The position numbers were made by a program, and so were the translations under genes. Of a DNA stretch of 64,000 nucleotides, positions 27,142 through 39,065 are shown piece after piece. Below the pieces are notes generated by a model. It saw only the letters and a list, made by a program, of their open reading frames with translations. It was not told the origin of the DNA and did no database searches. This stretch comes from Bugula neritina (Eukaryota > Bryozoa > Gymnolaemata > Cheilostomatida > Bugulidae). The DNA lies in NCBI GenBank assembly GCA_964035545.1, contig OZ037769.1:10981133-11045132 (forward strand), given 5' to 3'. Position 1 is the stretch's first letter; the number at the start of each line of letters is the position of its first letter.

Positions 27142-28463
27142 CCTGCTGACAGCCAACAGCAGATGTCCTAGCCAGTACGCCTGCTGACGGCAATCAGTAG
27201 CCCTAGAAACATGGCTCGATGGCATCATCAAAATCTTGTGGAGTTATCCTATCATTTGATGTGCTACTTAGATCAATAACCTACTTAATTTTCCCATTAT
27301 TTTATCAAGAAACTAGTATTGGTATTGTCATGGAACATAACGGTACTTTTAAAGGTATGCCAAATTTGCTTTGCTATTATTTTTTATTGTAGCCAAAGTT
27401 GTAAACTGACATTATTTTCAACTGCTGTAATTTTTTTACCTTCTGCTATTTTGAACCACATTCCTTGAAAATTATTCAATATTCTTGGATCTCAGTTACT
27501 AGTCTGCAATATTTATAGATAGTTTAATATAAAGTTATTTTATAGGCAACTTAATGCACAGGCATAATACCATGCTATACTTATCAAATAAATTTGTCTA
27601 AAACTACTTCAGTTTATTCTACAAAATTGTATAGACATAAATATGCTGGATGATATTATAGCTCTTTACAAAGAAATTTCAGTGAAATACAACTTTATTT
27701 TTAAGTTCGACTCATTTTATCAGCAAGTGCCTTATATCATAGAGTTTGAAAGTAGAAACCAGTACATATTACATAATCTTTACTAAAAAAGTTTGTTGAA
27801 ATAGGCCTTGCCTTTTTCATGCATACTCAACAGACCAATCATACGGTAACATCATAACGTACATGTCTTGACTTTGTCACAATACATCCTTGAACTATAT
27901 AATATCTATATAATCAAACTTACATTTGCAACAGAAAAAAAATATATATTGCATAATTTTTTCCGGTAAAACAAAATGTTGGCAATTCATTGTTAATTAT
28001 AATTAATAATTGAAAGGCTTAAATAAAATGAAATAACTAGATTACAATAATGCATACAGAAAATATTGTCTCAAGTTGCAATGTATACTGCATGTTTCTC
28101 AAGCCACCATCTCTTCATCAGTAAATTTTATCTTATTCGAAGTAACAACTGCTTTTGAAGTGCCATATTTGGAAATAACATACAAATTGCTTACTATTAT
28201 GCCAAAAAGTAATTGTATAATGATTTCTTCTCAATATTAGAAATCGCTGAACTACCGTACCACAATTATTAAAATTAATATTAGCAATTTACTACTTCCA
28301 ATATAAGGCATCCACAATATCTCTCAAGTCTTTATTCTATATATTTATATGTGTTCACTGTATTTTAAATACCTATAGGTTTTTAATGTATTCCCTATTG
28401 TAAAGGCTGCAGTTCCTCACTGTATCCTAGATTCTTGTAACAGTCTTGTTGCATGTCCAGGTC
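27142..28463. other. Intergenic region between convergent PSPH and calbindin-like genes
   Basis: AT-rich; contains the 3' untranslated regions of the two convergent genes. No further exon or repeat structure is recognised apart from a partial duplication of the PSPH 3' end at about 27131-27190. Confidence 0.5.
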
Positions 28464-31400
28464 TCAGATTTGAGATATCTTATCCAACTGCTTTAATATA
28501 AGGCAAAGTTCTTTCTTGGTAATCTTTCCGTCATTATCCATGTCTATAGCCTTCTTCAACGAGCTCTCTAAAGTATCCAGATCAGTAGAGTCGTACTCCT
28601 GCGATATATTATACAGAATACTTTATTATATGCTGTTCTATAATTACAGAGTGGGAGACATAGCACCAGTAATCATGTCTAATCTTTTAGTACTGCTGCT
28701 ACATGACAATCTTCTGGCAGTTTGGTTTATTGTATTATATACTGATATAACTACATCTATACATAGATACATCTATACATAAGGTAGGTGCAGTTGTATT
28801 GGTATGTGATATACATGTATATCACATACCAATACAACTACACCTACATTATATATAGTCATATAACTACACACACATTATGTGTACCTATATTACTATT
28901 AATTTATATGTAGGCCTACATGCAATACACATACTAGTAAAAGTACAAGATGTAGTAAGCAAAAAAACATAGATATATGCAGTTACTGCCCATTGGTATT
29001 TTTACCATTATGAATGATAACTGCCACAGCTTTTAGGTGTAGAACTATATAAATTTAATAATGCGAAAGCTATATAACTATGTCTACTTCTATTTTATAA
29101 CACGGTTAAATTCCTAACATCTTGATTTCTTTTTCATTTGTAGGGGTTTGTTTAATATTAGCATGCTTTCCATATATGGAACCTTTGAAAGTTGTACAAA
29201 TGATTTTAAAGCTGTTATCAACTTGCCAAGTTGCTCACCTCATATGCCAGTTCTAGCAAGTCTTTCACAAACCCGTGCAGCTCATTATTCTCTATTTTTC
29301 CATTTTTATCCTATAAAATATTAAGAAAGTATTTTAAACAGGGAATTTTTAAGCATCTAAGAACCTTGCACGATCTTACATACATTGCATACTATTTATA
29401 CAGTAGATTTTATACATGCCAGAGAAATTAGTTCAATCTAGCCCTATCAATCTTGTAACTATGTAATTTCATATCAACTATGTTGCTATTTCTGTAAAGA
29501 GTTATTAATATACGTGAGCAGCAACACATCGCATGGCCTTATCATGTGAATACAACTCCTGAGGCATAAACGCTTGATATAGAGAGGATGGTGACTGCCT
29601 GCAGCTAATGTTGGGTACTGGGTGTTTAGTGTTTAGTAAGATATTATATACTTGCAGTATTGAGCTTAGGACTGAGGCAATAGACTTCAAAAGGTAAAAC
29701 TTGTAGTGTGAAAGTGTGTTGGTAACCTCCTTGTTATAAACCAAGACCTATTTGCAAACTTTAATCTATTTCGAACACAACTATCTAAATACCAGAAACT
29801 TCAACAATTGAAAGCATGATATTGCACTATAAACTATAATATCATAAAATAACTGTTTCCATACCTTATCATAGTTCTCAAATACTCTATTGATATCTTC
29901 TTCAGTAATGGTAGTACCTCTCTGAAACAGCATTGCATACAATTTGATAAACTGTAACTGAAAATTGTAAACTTCAATTTAACCAAGGTTATTTAGATTT
30001 CTAATATTGAGGAATAATAGCAAGTTGCATGTGCAACCATAATGTAGCACCTATATTAATGCTTATAGAAATGTTGGAAGCCTTCAGTCACCACAAAATT
30101 TGAGCCTAATTATCAAATTTACAGGTTATAAATATGATGATGAATAACTTCATAATAATTAGACACTATAAGCGAACAACTACATAGTAGTGAGAACAGT
30201 AGGTAGGAGATAAGTTTTAATATATTATTATAAAATATCTAATTTTTTTTCAAATTACAAAGCGCACACTGTGCTGGTTAGAATCAGTTTTAAATTTTCA
30301 AATATTTCGAATGCAGCAGATGACGCTTGATATTTTAAAGATGCGTTTAATGCATGTGAAAGGAAGTTTCGGACAAACCTTGAAAGCTGGTCGAAGCAAG
30401 AAGTTTTCTCTAACAGGTATTAGCCTAGCCATTTCGCTGAGCTGCAACTTTCCATCTCGGTTTCTGTCAAAAAGGTTTAGCTAAAAATACATTCAACAGA
30501 CAATTATTGTTATTTCCTAAAGCATATGGAAACCGGTTGGCAGTCATGCCAGAATGTATGTAGTAAGTATAGTAAGTACAGCTCATTTCAAAGTGTGGTA
30601 TAAGCCTGTTTGTCTTGCAACAGACTTGTCATTAGGTAATCAATTTGGTTGTAATTAAAACTCATGGAAGATTGTAGTAACTATCCCTGTGAGAACCCTT
30701 GGTGGAAAGGGTTTGTTTAAAGCAGGCTAAGGACTTATTCAGATGGGGCACAGAAGCAATTATGACTGAATGCTCTTCCTAACATCACCAATGGCCTTTG
30801 TTGGAGATCAAGACTATGACTTTGTGTTTGCTAAGCCAACGCTCTCACCCCTAGACCACGATTGCTCCCATTGATTGTAATTTAAGCATCAACATAAAAT
30901 ATCTATAATATATTACATTAATAACATATGTTTTTATTTTCATCGCATACAACTGTGTCAGCATAATCTATGACATCATCATGTGAAACTACTCATTATT
31001 GTGTCAGCATAACCTATGACCTCATCTGCATGAGATTACTCACCATTGTGTCAGCGTAACCTATGACATCATCTTCTGAGACTACACTGGTTCTATCAGA
31101 CACTTTCAGTAATTCTTTTATAAAGTTCTTCAGTTCATTTGCTTCAATAAATCCACTGCAATCAGTATCAAACTGTTTCCACACCTACAACCACAGCAAA
31201 TAGTCAGATACAGTAGAGGGTTTGAGTTTATTATACATATGCATCAGTTTTGCCACAAAACTGGATAGAGCCATAAACATAGAAGTAATTCAGTTTAAAC
31301 ATTACCATGATTACAGTGCTGAATAAGAATATATTTTTTGGTCTAGGAGTCAGTGTGTGTGCTTAGTAAGCCCAGTAATATGAAGCATGGGATCTCAGGA

Positions 31401-32051
31401 GCAATAAAAAGGGAGCATAGGCTAGAAAGATTGAGAGAGCAGTCGTGGTCTAGGGAGCGTTTGCCTAGTAAACACGAACTCATGGGTTCAACCTAATAAA
31501 GGCCATTGGTGATGTTAGGAAGAGCATCCAGTCATAATTGCTCCTGTGCTCCATCTGAAACACGGGCTTTCCATGTACCGATCTCAGATCGATCTTGCTG
31601 AGATCGATCTGAGACATGTGCTCAGATCGATCGTTTTTCCATGAGAGTGTCAGATCGATCCCGCGAAGTTGCCTCCTCTTAAGTGAAGGATACTTTAAAA
31701 GTATAATTTGTTCACCTATTTGAGTGATTAAAGCTACTACTGTTGAAAACCAGATGGTAGTAATCTAAGATTTAATCCCAGCTATAAACTATACGCAGCA
31801 AAGCTTTCAGTGTATGGTAATTTGGCCAATTCAAAATAATAAGTTTTAATTTTTTAGCTTGACAGCTTATATAAACTTAATGGCTGTCTTGCAGATTATT
31901 AATAAACTTACAGGACTGTTAGGCCTAAAATTACAAAGAAAATAGCTAATGAAACTAAGTTTTAATAGTCATTTAAATTCAATTTAAATTCTCCCATTTT
32001 TTTTACCTTCTGCTGCATATAATTGAGTTTTCTTAATCATAGTAGGGGTAA

Positions 32052-32100
<49 letters not shown>

Positions 32101-34528
32101 ACGGGCCGAATTTTGCATTTGTTGCTCTCATTCGTCTGTTTTTCAAGTTACTAGTTCAATAATTTCTAGTCTCAATGCTGCATCTGTTGTCTATTACAGG
32201 TACCAGTTTGTTGTTTCTATCTCTTTCACAACTTTCAGAATAATGAGATTTTCATGACGAAAAAATTGGCCCATTGTGCCCCGGTACCGGGGTACAATGG
32301 GCCACTGGGTGGGACACAACAAATATATTGAAATTTTGCGTATTTTGTTATATCTGATCTTTATTTATTTAATAATACAAATAAATAAAGATACTCTTTC
32401 AGATCTACAGCAAAATTCATGTTTTAGCTGTACAGTTTGTGCCACTACGGATAGCAGAGGAAAGCAAAATCAAACGCACAACACTCGGTTCTGCAGTGCC
32501 ATTATCATTACTGTTTAAAACTAAAAACGTTTTGTTATTTTCACTTCAGAGGAACGTTTATTAAAAAAAAACTTTACTAAAATGTACTACAAAATTCTGA
32601 GTGAACTTTTTTCAATGAACTGTATAGCTAAGGTGCATGAATGGCTGAGGTTTGTGACTGGAGTACGGAAGGCAGAGGGGGGAGCAAATGAGCAAATCAC
32701 AATTTATTTCTGTCAAATGCATGTATATTTCCTCAATGGTGTAATATATAATGTTTATCATGACTATCTACTAGTAGCAACAGCAGAAAGTTTTGTATTA
32801 TGTATAAAATGGCAAAGCTTTAACCTCACCAGATGTATGTATTAGGGGAGCTTCAACTTGTAGTTTTGTAGTCTTACCATGATGTTTTTGATATTTTACA
32901 AAAAGGTCAGAAATGGCTATATCTATAGATTTTAGTAACATTTCAATCAACTTTTTGGGCAAACAAACTAATAACAGTGATCAGGGTGCAATAATCAGGT
33001 GGCCCATTGTGCCCCGGTCAGCGTGGCCCATTGTGCCCCATGTGGCCAAATTGAAAATAAATGTGCCTCAAGGAAAATTTATTTCAGTGTTTGCTGTTAT
33101 ATTAGTTAAGTATTGTAGAGACAAGCAATGGCAACAATATTAGTAAAATCTAGGCTTCTTGCCTTTGAGTGTAAAAAGTTATAAGACTTCAACGACATCC
33201 TAAAATATTTACAAAAAGTAGGTAAAAACAGTTTTTTACTCGCCTTTTCAACATGTATATTCCGCAAGTGTTGAAACTATAAGGGCTGAATAATTATGTC
33301 AATATCTTTTTATGAAAAAAAAATCACAACTCTAAGTCAATAAGTTCTCTCACAATTTGGCCGGCTTTTTGTACCCCTATGACCGTTGTGCCCCCCCCCC
33401 CCCCCCCCCCCCCGTTACCCCTACTGAAAGTCAAAGTTTTGGCATCTGAAAAAGTGGCTATCATAATTATTTAATATTTTGCTTAGTAATTATCAATAAG
33501 TTATCATTTTTATTAGCAGACAACATTGTAGCGCGCAGTCTTTTTCTACTTCTCAGATCGATCTGGCGTCTTTCCATGGTCTTATTGACATGAGATCGAT
33601 CTGAGTTCGAGCTCCACAGACCGACCAGCTCAGATCGACGGAGATCGATCTTTGGCGTCTTTCCATGGATCGATCTCGCTGAGATCGATCTGAGATCGGT
33701 ACATGGAAAGCCGGTGAATAATTCCTTAGGCTAATTTAACAAAAACCCTTTATATCAGGGGTTTTCTCACAGGGATGGCGGCTATAAACTTGCATGCATG
33801 GGTTGTTAAAGCATTCATATAAGGTATACATTATTTATGTAGGAAAACATGGTGTGTAGTTATATTTATGCTACACAAACTTGTTAAGGCAAGCTTGGTT
33901 TAAATATTGACAGAACGCAGGTTTTAGCCAATACATTTTATTTATTCCTTAAATAACTAAACTGCTGAACAAATCAATTACTTTAAAATAATTTAAATGC
34001 ACATAAAAACATTAGGGTTGTTACTCTACCTTCATAAAGTCAACACTGGACTCTAGTGGATGATCTAGTTGAAATAATACTAAGAAAGTCTCATCTGTTG
34101 GTAATATTTGTGCCATCTGTAACATCATACAAAGCATATTTTATTAGGCCATAGCAACTCTCTGTAGCGTGATACTATTTAAGCAAGTGTGATAATGAAA
34201 CTGTAACTCACTCTACATGGTGCCAGTGTCAATGACAAGCTGGCATTTTCTAGCTTTACAATTAATTTTTCTAACTGCATTGCAAAACTCTAAATAATTG
34301 ATAACTGTAATGATATTGTGTTTAAATATTCCAATAAAATTTAAATTGATATAGGTTAGAAAATGCAATAAGAAATCACATCATCAGCTAACTAAGTTTA
34401 CTAAATAATACGAAAATTTTTCGAAACTCTAAAATTTTATAGATGCAGCAAAGTATTGGTTTATTTTAATTTAAATCATATAACTTCTCTATTAGGGCTG
34501 AAACTTATAAAAAAATATCATACTTAGT

Positions 34529-34579
<51 letters not shown>

Positions 34580-36823
34580 CACCTCTCTAATATCAATTCT
34601 GTTATCTTTGTCATCATCAAATGCCTGTAAAAACTGTTCTTTCATCTTCTTAAAGTCTTGCTTCACCTCCACCTGCAAAACAAGCCATTTCTAGTTGCAT
34701 GGATTTCTTGTTTATCAGAGAGCAGATTCTTAACAACTAATATACTTGAAATTTTACCTCAATTCAGACATGTCTCGATATAGGATAATCAATTATAACA
34801 CCCAGCTATCTTTATACTATCTTCCATAGTGTTATTGAAAGAGTATACTATACATTGTATTATAATACGGTGTTTGTACAAACTATTAGTAAACAATACT
34901 CGTTAATTCTTATTAATATTTTATAAGTGCCGAATCATTGACAGCAGGATTAATTATTTTGGATTTTATAGAAATTAATCATCACGTTGTTTTTAGAGTT
35001 TATTACAACAACTTATAAAGTAGTTCAGATTACATAAATATTATGTGCCGTGAAAGGTTAATACATAAATAATATAGAGTTTAACACAATATAGGTAACT
35101 AGAAAATGTATAAACACTAAACTTGACTTTGTAGCTAAAGGACTTGAGAGAGACTTGAAGAACTTTAAAAGAGGTGATATGTAGAAGGTAATACTGTTCT
35201 GAATGACGTCTTGGAGGTGATTCACAATGACCTCTACGCATTTTAATCATTACTTTGGAATGAATTTTCTTCCTTATAGGCAATAGCCAGCAATGAACAC
35301 CCATTAGTAATGGACATTATATTTAATAGCTGATTATAATTTGTAGTCTTCAATATAAACATTTTGCCTTGGGACAAAAGTTATAAATACTATGATAACA
35401 TCAATTATTTTGCAAAGACTTTAATGGACACATGCTTTTTAAAATGTCTTTTATACAAAAACAGCACAATGTGGCTAAAGAGTACACATACTGCAGCCTG
35501 GAAGGTTAGTAAGTAAATGTTTGTCCAATTATGATAGCCCACAGCATTGAAGGCCTTTCTACCAAGTAATTAATTATATAACCGTATAAATATATTATAG
35601 TATAGTGATATAATAAGGTTCAACAAACCTAGACACACAGACAATATTACATTGCAGTTGATGACAAACGTGTCACCCATGACTATACAAGCAAACAGGC
35701 TTTAGAAACTGCTACCACTTATACTATACAGTAATAACAATATAATGCTGTCAACTATGAATAGTGAATACTATTTTATAGTAAAGTATAGTATAGTATA
35801 GCAAGGTATAGTAGTATAGTAACTGCAATTACCAAATCTTGGGGATCTTTTGGCATGCAATCAAAAAGTTGCTTCACAAAGGAGTCTAATTCCTGGTTTT
35901 CAATGTACCCATTAGCTGCAAAGTAAATGGCTATATTGTCATAATACATACATAAAATAATATATATGAAAAATATATACATACAATACATAATATGTTA
36001 TGTTACATAGTATATACATAATATGTACATATCTTACATGCAAACATATAAATTTGACACAACATTTGGTCTAAATATATGTTTTATGGAAAGTGGTCTA
36101 GGGGTTAGAGCGTTTGCCTAGTAAGCATGAAGGTCATGGGTTCGAGCCCAGACAAAGGCCATTGGTGATGTTAGGAAGAGCATCCAGTCATAATTGATCC
36201 TGTGCCTCATCTTAATAAGTTCTTAGTCTGATTTAACAAAAACCCCTTCCATCAGGGGTTTTCTCACAGGGATAACGACTATAAACTTGCGTGAGTTTTT
36301 ATATGTTTTACGGAAAACTGTCCTTCTATGTATTACTATTAGTTTTGTGTTTTGTAGGATGAATTACATTTGCTATAGTCCTTATAGCTAAAATACGCTA
36401 GTAAACCACTGATGGACTTGTATGTTTACTTCATGTCATACAAAGTAACAGAAGAATAATTTGGACTGTACAAAGCCAGCTAGTACGAGTACATGAATAT
36501 GACTATTTCTAAGGAACTTTATACTTGAACTATATATGCATGCCTTTAAGATAAAACAATCATAGTTCAAACAAAAATAAAAATTTTTTAACTTGAGCCA
36601 GTTGAAAATTAATAATAAATACTTCTTTAAAACAACAGAAGCAGCCAATGCTAAGCATCTATTAGTCTCAATGGTTACATTGTTAAGTATGATATCTGCT
36701 TCTCTCACCATCTGCATCGTAGAAGTACCAGACCTCCATGAACTGGGAGGCTGATAGAGTTGCCCACTTGTGTGTGCCATCAGATGATATTCTGTACTTT
36801 TCTAGAACATTCTTTGAAGCCAT
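28464..36823 (-). CDS. Calbindin/calretinin/secretagogin-family six-EF-hand protein
   Basis: Nine coding exons join in frame with GT-AG introns: 36709-36823 (ATG at 36821-36823), 35833-35915, 34583-34672, 34030-34116, 31044-31184, 30379-30480, 29865-29921, 29239-29310 and 28464-28598. They give 293 residues. Six EF-hand loops are visible: [70 protein letters not shown] and [14 protein letters not shown]. The [14 protein letters not shown] stretch after loop 4 is diagnostic for the calbindin-D28k/calretinin group. These are cytosolic Ca2+ buffers or sensors, mostly neuronal. A 5' untranslated exon and promoter probably lie near 37720-37830. Which paralogue it is cannot be settled here. Confidence 0.93.
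28784..28847. repeat. 64-nt near-perfect palindrome
   Basis: Arms of 32 nt, centred on GATATACATGTATATC, match as reverse complements with one mismatch and no loop. It lies in the last intron of the calbindin-like gene. Such a cruciform may be a small MITE or a recent fold-back. Confidence 0.85.
30665..30872 (-). mobile_element. tRNA-derived SINE, copy 1
   Basis: Reverse-strand copy of the window's SINE family. It has a tRNA-like head with A-box (GTGGTCTAGGGGT-like) and a degraded B-box, then GATGTTAGGAAGAGCATTCAGT, GTGCCCCATCTGAATAAG and a tail ending TCTCACAGGGATAG. It lies in an intron of the calbindin-like gene. The GGAAGAGCATCCAG tail resembles the 3' tails of L2-clade LINEs, which often mobilise SINEs. 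Confidence 0.8.
31561..33716. mobile_element. Non-autonomous DNA transposon with AGATCGATCT-rich termini
   Basis: Terminal inverted repeats: CGGGCTTTCCATGTACCGAT on the left, and its complement at the right end (ATCGGTACATGGAAAGCCGG). Multiple AGATCGATCT palindromes follow in both subterminal regions. The target duplication is unclear; TGAA is a possibility. It has no transposase and its middle is occupied by another inserted element. Family unassigned. Confidence 0.75.
32045..33421. mobile_element. Non-autonomous TA-inserting transposon with poly-G inverted termini
   Basis: Inverted ends GGGGTAACGGGG...GGGCACAACGG, flanked by TA (32043-32044, 33422-33423). The left terminus holds a run of 44 G (32053-32096), the right 23 C (33391-33413). 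The motif GGCCCATTGTGCCCC recurs inside (near 32270, 33001 and 33024), once as a palindrome with GGTACC at its centre. The ORFs inside show no transposase. TA target sites and repeated subterminal motifs suggest a pogo/Tc1-like family related in style to the element at 19.5 kb. Confidence 0.75.
34533..34577. repeat. (TA)n microsatellite
   Basis: Alternating AT run of about 45 bases, ending six bases before the donor side of the calbindin-like exon at 34583. Confidence 0.9.
35961..36300 (+). mobile_element. SINE copy 3 with a 5' extension shared with copy 6
   Basis: The SINE body starts near 36093 (GTGGTCTAGGGGTTAGAGCG; B-box GGGTTCGAGCCC) and ends near 36300 (TCACAGGGATAACGACTATA). The preceding ~132 bases, from 35961, are identical to those before the SINE at 51.35 kb, so the repeated unit is longer than the SINE. 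Located in intron 1 of the calbindin-like gene. Confidence 0.8.
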
Positions 36824-37154
36824 CACAACTCTTCAAACAACATGCATTGTAAATACAGAACATAAAAGAATAACATTGGAGGTCTATGTGACATTTATAT
36901 AACGGTTATGAAGTTGATTATATATTCAAGAACATGTTAATACAAGCTTTGAGAAAACAGCCTTGCTATGAATTTGCTTGTAATTATATGCTGTGTTGAA
37001 AAGTTCGAAGGCAAGTTTATGAAAATCAATTAAAAGGCAATACATTTATTCTCAACCTTTACAAGTTCTCTAAAGTACGTTATATTGAAGGCTGCCTAAC
37101 TGCAATGCCTGGGGTCAACTGTCACAAGTAGTTTGTAAACTTGAAATAATACGT

Positions 37155-37540
37155 CTACATTATATCTACACAGGTCTACATTATATCTACACAGGGCTAC
37201 ATTATATCTACACAAGGCTACATTATATCTACACAGGTCTACATTATATCTACACAGGGCTACATTATATCTACACAGGGCTACATTATATCTACACAGG
37301 TCTACGTTATATCTACACAGGTCTACATTATATCTACACAGGTCTACATTATATCTACACAGGTCTACATTATATCTACACAGGGCTACATTATATCTAC
37401 ACAGGGCTACATTATATCTACACAGGTCTACGTTATATCTACACAGGTCTACATTATATCTACACAGGTCTACATTATATCTACACAGGTCTACATTATA
37501 TCTACACAGGGCTACATTATATCTACACAGGTCTACGTTA
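37155..37540. repeat. 21-bp minisatellite
   Basis: About 18 copies of a 21-bp unit based on CTACATTATATCTACACAGG with G/T variants. It lies between the first coding exon and the probable 5' untranslated exon of the calbindin-like gene. Confidence 0.9.
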
Positions 37541-37719
37541 TATTATATACACCTACCTTATATCTACACCTACAATATATCTACACTTACAATGGCACAT
37601 CTTATATTTCTCATCTAAATAATATACTTTGCTTGATAGCATGCACTCTTTCAGCACATCTGCCTCGAATAACTAAATTTTCAAACAACATAGTAATGGT
37701 ATAGTTTAAACTCCACTTA

Positions 37720-37830
37720 CCGGGAGAATCACTGCACACTAGACTAGTAAGAGTGAAAGATGCTGACTAAAGCACGGATGAAGTGTTTACTATGCTGCCT
37801 GCTGTCTTATATAACACTTTTATTGCATAA
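37720..37830 (-). promoter_or_regulatory. Probable promoter and 5' untranslated exon of the calbindin-like gene
   Basis: On the minus strand a GTTATATAAGAC TATA-like box (about 37805-37817) is followed by a stretch without ATG-initiated coding and then by CTCCCG/GTAAGTGG at about 37721, a strong donor. This fits a short non-coding first exon spliced to the exon at 36.8 kb. The start site is inferred only. Confidence 0.45.
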
Positions 37831-39065
37831 AAGGCAAGTAGCATCAAGTCTGAATTGTCTTGTTGATAGCAAAACGTGAATATCAATAAGTTGCGATGAA
37901 TGGCTGTGAAAGACTAGCTAGTGGAGTGTGTGCTGCACATCAACTATTATGTTATTACAACTTTAATTAGGTCTAAAAGACTGAAATCAATATTTTCTAA
38001 TCCAAACGCAGCCCTGCATATATTCACGTTATGATAGGTAATTGTTTGAAAAGTGACACGAATAACAAAAGCCCCAGCACCGGCCTAGTTCATACTGCTG
38101 CATGCCATACGCTATAATAATTTTGACTATAAATGAGAGTTGCACAAAATTGCAACCTGCATAGCACAAGGAAAGTTACTAGCTTTTTCATAAGATAAGT
38201 TTTATGTGGTCACACTCACACAGATACAAGTCTAGAGACTCCAGCAATGGCAACTTAATTAAAGTTTAGCATATAAGATGTGTTGTAATTGAACAGGTGG
38301 AATTAATTAGCATGCAATATATTAGCATCATATATAAATGCATATAATATGTAGTGTTGTCAACATTTCTCAACTTGATGCTTGTAGTCCTGCACAGGTA
38401 GCCTAAATGGACTAAAAATACTCCAAATCAATTCATGTATATGAATACATTCACATGGCTGAAAAGATGGATCTTAGAGAGTAATAACTCACTGCTACAT
38501 ATTTTTTAATTTAATATAGCTGTTTTTGCAGCCTTCCAATATTATCATAAAACTGATGTAGTAGCAGGATGTATGCTTGAGGAAACGACGAAAGGATGAA
38601 TATATTAAACCAACTTCAAAATCAGACGTGAATTGATGGTGTGTTGACTTGAAGTAGGGTGGAGCTAGTGCAAATAAACACTCAACGCATTTATTATGTC
38701 ATGGACACCACTTGCAAGGAATAATGATCAATATATTACAATATGCTGGAGTAAGTGTATACTTTTATATTGAATATATTGAATATATATATTAGAGTAC
38801 CAAGTTGAATCATGAGTAGAATTTTTAGTTTGAAATACTAATCCTGTTGGTGCTATCTTTTTACTATTGACAAGCTGGGCAGGCGAGTAATGCCAAGGTT
38901 TCACATTGTTATTGATTCGCTTTTGTTTTAATCTATAGTGCCACGTTAATTTGATATGTCAGCCCAACTTCAAAGGAATTTGATATTCATATTATATTGT
39001 AAATTAAATTACAAAGAAAGTATAATTAAATATAGAGAATTGGAAATAAATTGAGAGCATAAGTT
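37831..39065. other. Intergenic region between calbindin-like and COPE genes
   Basis: AT-rich with no recognisable exon, repeat array or element. Confidence 0.5.

Larger units (their letters stand above)
31436..33790 (+). mobile_element. tRNA-derived SINE, copy 2, split by a nested transposon
   Basis: The 5' part (31436-31560) has the tRNA-like head and GATGTTAGGAAGAGCATCCA. The 3' part (33717-33790) has CTAATTTAACAAAAACCC and TTTCTCACAGGGATGG. The 2.2 kb in between is a DNA transposon that landed in the CCATCTGAATAAG segment of the SINE. Confidence 0.8.

Noticed and set aside
32276-33143. ORFs of 76-87 codons inside the poly-G element
   Set aside because: No resemblance to a transposase; they span subterminal GGCCCATTGTG motifs and differ from any codon-like pattern.
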